Below, piece after piece: positions 59,640 through 64,000 of a stretch of 64,000 bases of DNA. Every line of letters begins with the position of its first letter. Positions within the stretch are counted from its first letter, which is position 1. The notes below the pieces were generated by a model. It was not told where the DNA came from, ran no database searches, and was given only the letters and a program-made list of their open reading frames with translations. The DNA lies in assembly GCA_023078685.1 (NCBI GenBank), contig JALGAS010000005.1:1798001-1862000 (forward strand), in the 5' to 3' direction. A program made the position numbers and the translations under genes. The stretch is from Neopestalotiopsis rosae. Its lineage: Eukaryota; Ascomycota; Sordariomycetes; Amphisphaeriales; Sporocadaceae.

Positions 59640-59922
59640 GCGGCAGCACGAGTTTTCTCTGCCCTCCCTTCTTCTCCCCTTCTCTTGTTCTGTGTACTCG
59701 ACGCCTCTCATTCCTCCAACAAAGCAACTCTGCTTAATCCCTTTTTTCTAAAAGAGGTGTATTACTCCCCCCCCCATCTCAAACTCTCAAGCAACTACAC
59801 GGCAGCAACTAGTACTTTTACTTGTTGCTCGTTGTTAATTTTTCTCTATTTCTTTTCAGTGATACCCACGAAAGAGCTGTCTTTTTTGATACCCATTTTC
59901 TCTTCTCACCAAATAATACACA
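59640..59922 (+). promoter_or_regulatory. CT-rich promoter/leader of the Meu6-like gene
   Basis: A pyrimidine-rich stretch (59655-59720, with ctcccttcttctccccttctc) is followed by poly-C (59768-59776) and a CT/CA-rich stretch ending at caca-ATG. CT-rich tracts just before the transcription start are typical of strongly expressed genes in filamentous fungi (established pattern); strong expression here is inference, consistent with the GCC/GAG/AAG-biased codons of the gene. Confidence 0.55.
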
Positions 59923-61749
59923 ATGGCCGACGTACAGAAGCCCGTTGAGGTCCCTGAGGCCGCCCCCGTTGCCGCTGCTGAGCCCGTTGTCCCCGAGACC
60001 ACTCCTGCCGTTGAGGCTGCCCCCGTGGCCGAGGCTCCTGCCACCGAGACCAAGACCGAGGAGGCTCCCGCTGCCGAGGCCGCTGCTACTGAGGCCCCCG
60101 TCGAGGAGGCCAAGAAGGAGGTCAAGCCCATTGAGAAGGGCCGTCTCGAGCACAAGGCTTCCCCCGCCAGCTTCCCCAAGTAAGTTACATCCAGAAGGCT
60201 TCAGCGATCCAATACTCCAAAGTCCAGAGCTAACTTGCTGCGAAAAGGAACCTCGTCTACTCCAGCCAGGAGTTCTGGTTCGGCTCTGAGCCCGTCACCT
60301 CCGAGAAGCTTACCGCCTACCTGAAGGCTGAGAAGGCTACCGAGACTGCCCACCACGTTGCCGCCTGGGCTTCCGAGACCGGAAAGGGTCTCCTGTTCTA
60401 CGGCAAGGAGTCTGGCAACCCCACTGGTGTCATCCAGCTTGTAAGTTGAAATAAGTCATGCGCCACTCCTTTACCCAGCTTCTAACAACAATATCAGGCT
60501 GAGGCAAGCGAGCCCACCGTCGATGGAAACCAGAAGTTCACTGTCCAGGCCAAGGGCCACAAGCACGTGTTCAAGGCCCCCACTGCCGCTGACCGCGACA
60601 ACTGGGTTGAGCAGCTGAAGCTCAAGATCGCTGAGGCCAAGGAGCTCGCCACCACCGTTACCGAGACTGAGACTTACAAGTCGACCCTCGAGACCCTGAA
60701 GCCCACTCCCGCCAAGAAGGAGGAGAAGCCCGTTGAGGCCGCTGCCGCCACCGAGGCTCCTGCCGCCACTGAGGAGACTCCCGCTGTTGAGGGTGCTGCC
60801 GCCACTGAGGCTGCTGCCACCGAGGCTCCTGTCGAGGAGGCCAAGAAGGAGGAGGCCAAGCCCCGCTCCGCCAGCAAGAAGCGCACCAGCATCTTCGGCA
60901 ACCTGCTGAACAAGAAGGAGGAGAAGAAGGAAGAGAAGAAGGAGGAGAAGGTCGCTGAGGAGACCGAGGCTGCTGCTGCTGAGCCCACCGCCGAGCCCGC
61001 TGCTGAGGCCACTGAGGCTCCCGCCACTGAGGCCCCTGTCGCTGAGGCTGCTACTGAGGCTACTCCCGCCGCCACTGAGGAGAAGGCTGCTGAGCCCGTC
61101 AAGCCCACCGTCAACAAGCGTGCCAGGTTAGTACCAACTATGACAGAATGTCCTTGATCTCTACTAACAAGACTCTAGCATCTTCTCTTCCCTGTCTTTC
61201 GGCAAGAAGAAGGTCGAGCCTGAGGCTGCCCCTGCCGTCCCCGCCAAGGAGACCGAGACCGCTGCTGAGGCTGCTCCCGTGACTGAGACTGCCCCCGTCA
61301 TCCCGGCCGTCGAGACCACTGAGCCCCTCTCTGCTGAGGTCGCCTCTCCCGCCACTGTCCCCACTGAGACCACCGAGGTTGCCCCCGCTACCAACGGTGA
61401 GACCAAGAAGGACCTGAAGGCTGAGAAGCGCAAGTCCAGCCTGCCCTTCGCTTTCGGCAAGAAGGAGAAGTCTCCCGCTTCCGACGAGGAGGGTGAGAAG
61501 AAGGAGAAGGCTTCTCCTTTCTCCAAGCTCCGCCAGACCATCAAGGGCAAGGGCAAGGCTGAGAAGCCTGCCGCTGCCCCTGCTGAGACTGAGGCTACCG
61601 CCGAGGAGACCCCTGCCGAGACTGAGGCCGCTGCCCCCGTTGAGGCCGAGGCCGCCAAGGTCGAGGAGGCCCCCGTTGCCACTGAGGCTGCTACTGAGGA
61701 GAAGCCCGCCGAGGCCGCCGCCGCCCCCGCTGTCACTGCCACCGCATAA
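59923..61749 (+). CDS. meu6: Meu6-like PH-domain protein with Ala/Pro/Glu-rich repeats
   Basis: Exons 59923..60179, 60248..60440, 60498..61126 and 61179..61749 (introns 68, 57 and 52 nt; GTAAGT and GTTAGT donors) encode 549 residues. An Ala/Pro/Glu/Val-rich N-terminus (1-70) precedes a PH-like domain (about 72-200: KGRLEHKASPASFPK, VYSSQEFWFGSEPV, KGLLFYGKES, FTVQAKGHKHVFKAPTAADR, WVEQLKLKIAEAK), as in proteins annotated meiotic expression up-regulated protein 6. The rest alternates Ala/Glu/Thr/Pro stretches with three short basic blocks (KKRTSIFGNLLNKK, KRARSIFSSLSFGKKK, KRKSSLPFAFGKK). Phosphoinositide or membrane binding by the PH domain and basic blocks is plausible but unproven. Codon choice is very biased (GAG, GCC, AAG), suggesting high expression. 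The name comes from the family; a meiotic role here is not shown. Confidence 0.88.
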
Positions 61750-63720
61750 GCGTTGACGACCAGTAACGAGGAGATCGACAAGCATCGTGGCTTGCCACGG
61801 TGTTAGTTAAGGTCGTTCCACATTTTCACGACTTTCATACATTGGTCGGGATCGGATTTGCATTTCCATGATACCCAGTCAAGCGGAAGAGGAAACAAGC
61901 GGCGCACAATGTCTTGTACCTGAGGCTGGTTCTCTTTTCGAATCACATCTGGCTACTGCATTGCGTGTTTGTTTGCTGGAAGAGCACAAGAGTTGCGATA
62001 CACGAATTGGTTTTCCTTGACGCTTTTTGCATTGTCACTGTCTATTTCCTTTTGCTGATACCCAGTATACCCAAAGACAGTCGTTTTGGAATTTACTCGA
62101 TAGTCAACCGCACCAGCGATACCACAATTTTCATAAAAACCCCAAATCATGAAAGGGATGGAGAAGCGTCTGGTGGGCGGATCATGTTCAGAATGGTGGT
62201 AGCCTGCATCTCTCACCACGTACCGGTGTAGGTTGTGGCTGCTGATGGGTCATTCGATTAATATCTAATAAAAGTAAATGTTTTTAGCGCTGCTGAAATA
62301 CCTCTCTCGTCTTGGGTTGTCGCAAAGTGATTGATTGAGTCCGTGATTCAAGATGATTAATGTGTGACTAAGCCATGTGATCCCAACTCTATACTGTTAT
62401 GGTCGTTCCATCATAACACCCGGGGTACATTGTCTCAATTGTCGATGCTGTGAAGTCCGTGTGCTTTGACGTATCTGACTGAAGAAATCTGCCAATCCAC
62501 TTTTCTTCCTCATATGAACGTACACAATCGAGGAACGATATACTTTCATGAGTAAGTCTTGAGTCTGCATAATCATTCGTCTACGACACACATTCCCGGG
62601 GTAATGACCTTCAGGCAGTCCCAAGCATGAACACCAAATCGAATTCCACGGCGCACATTCGTCAATGAGGCTTCCATAGCTCTTGAAGATACTCGGAAAC
62701 ATAACTCCTTTTTTTCTTCTTCAGAACCGTGCGACCGGCAAGAGCTGGCTATTTCGCACAGGTTTACCACCGAGCACTCTCTAGTCCGCGCATAAGTGAA
62801 GCCCAAGGCGAAATTCGTGCAAGGTCGAGAAGCAATACCGGTCTGACATTCTTTTGACGAGCGAGCAGAGATTGTTAGGAACGTCTGAGAAACCCCAGAA
62901 TGCAGTCTCTTTTTCGTCCGTAAGTCAAGGAGAATCCTTCATCCTCGACATCCGATCGACATATAAATATACTGTGTTACATCGTCAGCGTGCTGAATTT
63001 CTAAATGGCATCGCCTCAGCTCCAGAAGTGAATACATTGTTCTTCGTCATCTTGATGAGTCCTTTCGGGACAAATACAAAAAAGCAGCGACATGCTCAGT
63101 TGTAAGTATGTACATGTTGGCCGCTGTACTGATACCCAGCTCTCGAATCACGTGAGAGAAATATACCCCGTTGAAATGATGCGTTGAGGGCCTAGTGGGT
63201 GACGCCCGTACTTTCAAGGCAGGCTCGAGAAGGACAAGCTTATTTCCCCGTAACTACGATTAAAACAGGGACCTGTCGCATTGACAAACATCATGGCTGT
63301 TTTGTAGAAAGGAAAGGCTATGCTATTAGGATGCAGTGGAACCCACATGTCAAGATCAGGGATGAACAAAACGGCGAGATCTACAGGCCTGTTGCTCTCA
63401 GCAAGGCCAAAAACTATGTGTTTATTCACAATATCGAGTTTTCTAAGTAACTGAATAGGTCATCGGCACATTTGATGCCTGACTATTTCAAGTGAATTTT
63501 GCCCGAACGCCGACCCATGCAAACTGAATTCCCTCATTGCCTTCAGCAGGCCGGGGCTAGCATGAACGTCATTCCAGCGTCTATCGCATTTCTTCTCAAC
63601 TGTTCTGTATATTTCGAGGGTCGAGGACAAAACCCATCATTATTGGAAACGTATATGCTTTTCGACTTGGTTGGGGTATGTTGAATATCTTATATGAACG
63701 TATGGTCTGGAGGATCCAGC
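61750..63720. other. Convergent 3' intergenic region
   Basis: About 2 kb between the Meu6-like gene (plus) and the APRT gene (minus). Short frames only; AT-rich around 62230-62400. No RNA gene or repeat recognised. Confidence 0.5.
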
Positions 63721-63869
63721 TTAAGCAGCGGTGTCGAGAAGAGTGATGATGGGGTAGTCGCCCAACTTCTCGCGGCCCTTGAGAGGCGAGATCTCAATCA
63801 TGAAGAGATATCCAGCCAGAGTTCCTCCGAGCTGGTTGATAAGAGAGGCTGCGGCAGCAGCAGAACCTC
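63721..63869 (-). CDS. APT1: Adenine phosphoribosyltransferase, last exon (partial)
   Basis: Purine salvage enzyme converting adenine and PRPP to AMP. Only the terminal exon lies in the window: it starts after an ATATGTAG acceptor, with CCAACTAAC as a branch-like site upstream, and ends at TAA (63723-63721). The residues are the family C-terminus: GGSAAAAASLINQLGG, the second half of the PRPP-binding loop, then LAGYLFMIEISPLKGREKLG and the end ...ITLLDTAA. The two leading bases GA must join a G from the previous exon to complete the ATGG of the PRPP motif. That exon is not visible between 63870 and 64000, so the intron is at least 131 nt and the gene continues off the right edge. Confidence 0.85.
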
Positions 63870-64000
63870 CTACATATATGTGTTAGTTGGTCGTCCAAGG
63901 ACGCTAGACATGCCGCGGAAAAACAATAGCAGCGAAGACATTGCGTGGTGCTAGAGACGAAGGAATGCAGTTTTGCAAACCGTGATCTCGAATGCGAAGA
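63870..64000 (-). other. Intron of APRT gene running off the right edge
   Basis: The sequence before the APRT acceptor shows no in-frame continuation of the PRPP-binding motif, so it is read as intron. The CTAAC-type branch site and ATGTAG acceptor support this. Confidence 0.5.

Larger units (their letters stand above)
49437..59922. other. Large gene-free interval
   Basis: About 10.5 kb (12.3 kb counting from the F-box-like ATG) with no frame over about 130 codons and none that looks coding. It contains mononucleotide A/T and C runs, GT-rich and CA-rich microsatellites near 52353-52400 and 58022-58100, and an AGCTCCA-rich palindromic cluster near 55719-55786. The last 250 bases form a CT-rich leader/promoter for the Meu6-like gene. 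I see no transposase, LTR pair, tRNA or 5S rRNA. Confidence 0.5.

Noticed and set aside
61138..61785. Two long minus-strand frames (205 and 215 codons) over the Meu6-like gene
   Set aside because: Low-complexity Gly/Ser/Leu/Ala shadows of the repetitive Glu/Ala/Pro coding sequence on the plus strand.
1..64000. Transposons, CRISPR arrays, bacterial-type operons, biosynthetic gene cluster
   Set aside because: No transposase, reverse transcriptase or terminal-repeat pair, no spaced direct repeats, and no backbone synthase were visible; the dioxygenase and aldoxime dehydratase are about 20 kb apart with unrelated genes between.

Overview
The window looks like nuclear chromosomal DNA of a filamentous ascomycete (Pezizomycotina, most likely a sordariomycete, possibly Hypocreales). 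The evidence is many short GT..AG introns of 52-80 nt, often with a CTAAC/CTGAC-like branch site; monocistronic genes on both strands; CA- and CT-rich 5' leaders; long AT-richer intergenic stretches; and fungus-specific families (Spc7 with MELT-like repeats, a probable Ame1/CENP-U, a Meu6-type PH protein, a haem aldoxime dehydratase, a GH76 mannanase). The taxon is inferred from gene content only. I see no bacterial operons, rRNA, tRNA, CRISPR array or intact transposon.

Layout. 1-2.8 kb: a membrane protein with a long acidic tail, minus strand, running off the left edge. 5.0-9.7 kb: kinetochore scaffold Spc7/KNL1 (minus), divergent from ribosomal protein uS17/RPS11 (plus, 10.2-11.0 kb). 12.0-13.0 kb: a twin CX9C protein (plus). 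15.9-17.0 kb: aldoxime dehydratase (minus). 17-21 kb: gene-poor. 21.2-21.5 kb: a 60-residue cysteine-rich protein (minus, two exons). 23.6-25.8 kb: probable Ame1/CENP-U (minus). 26.2-26.9 kb: a possible decayed reading frame. 27.1-29.1 kb: secreted GH76 (plus), convergent with an Erd2/KDEL-receptor gene (minus, 29.6-30.9 kb). 32.2-34.3 kb: an unrecognised Cys-pair/acidic protein (minus). 36.6-37.9 kb: a 2-oxoglutarate/Fe(II) oxygenase (plus). 38.3-44.3 kb: three genes for mitochondrial proteins (ADK2, TIM10, MSK1), of which TIM10 and MSK1 share a promoter region. 45.2-47.7 kb: an F-box-like protein (minus) with signs of a long spliced leader. 47.7-59.9 kb: about 12 kb without a recognisable gene. 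59.9-61.7 kb: a Meu6-like PH protein (plus). 63.7 kb: the last exon of adenine phosphoribosyltransferase (minus), running off the right edge.

There is no obvious biosynthetic or defence cluster. Two themes stand out: two kinetochore genes (outer Spc7, inner Ame1-like) lie about 14 kb apart, and ADK2-TIM10-MSK1 form a local group of nuclear-encoded mitochondrial genes. All exon borders were read by eye from GT/AG signals and frame continuity. The least conventional items are an in-frame TAG in the first gene that a 60-nt candidate intron could remove, the small Cys-rich gene, the long acidic tail and 6-nt first exon of the Erd2-like gene, and the large gene-free interval.
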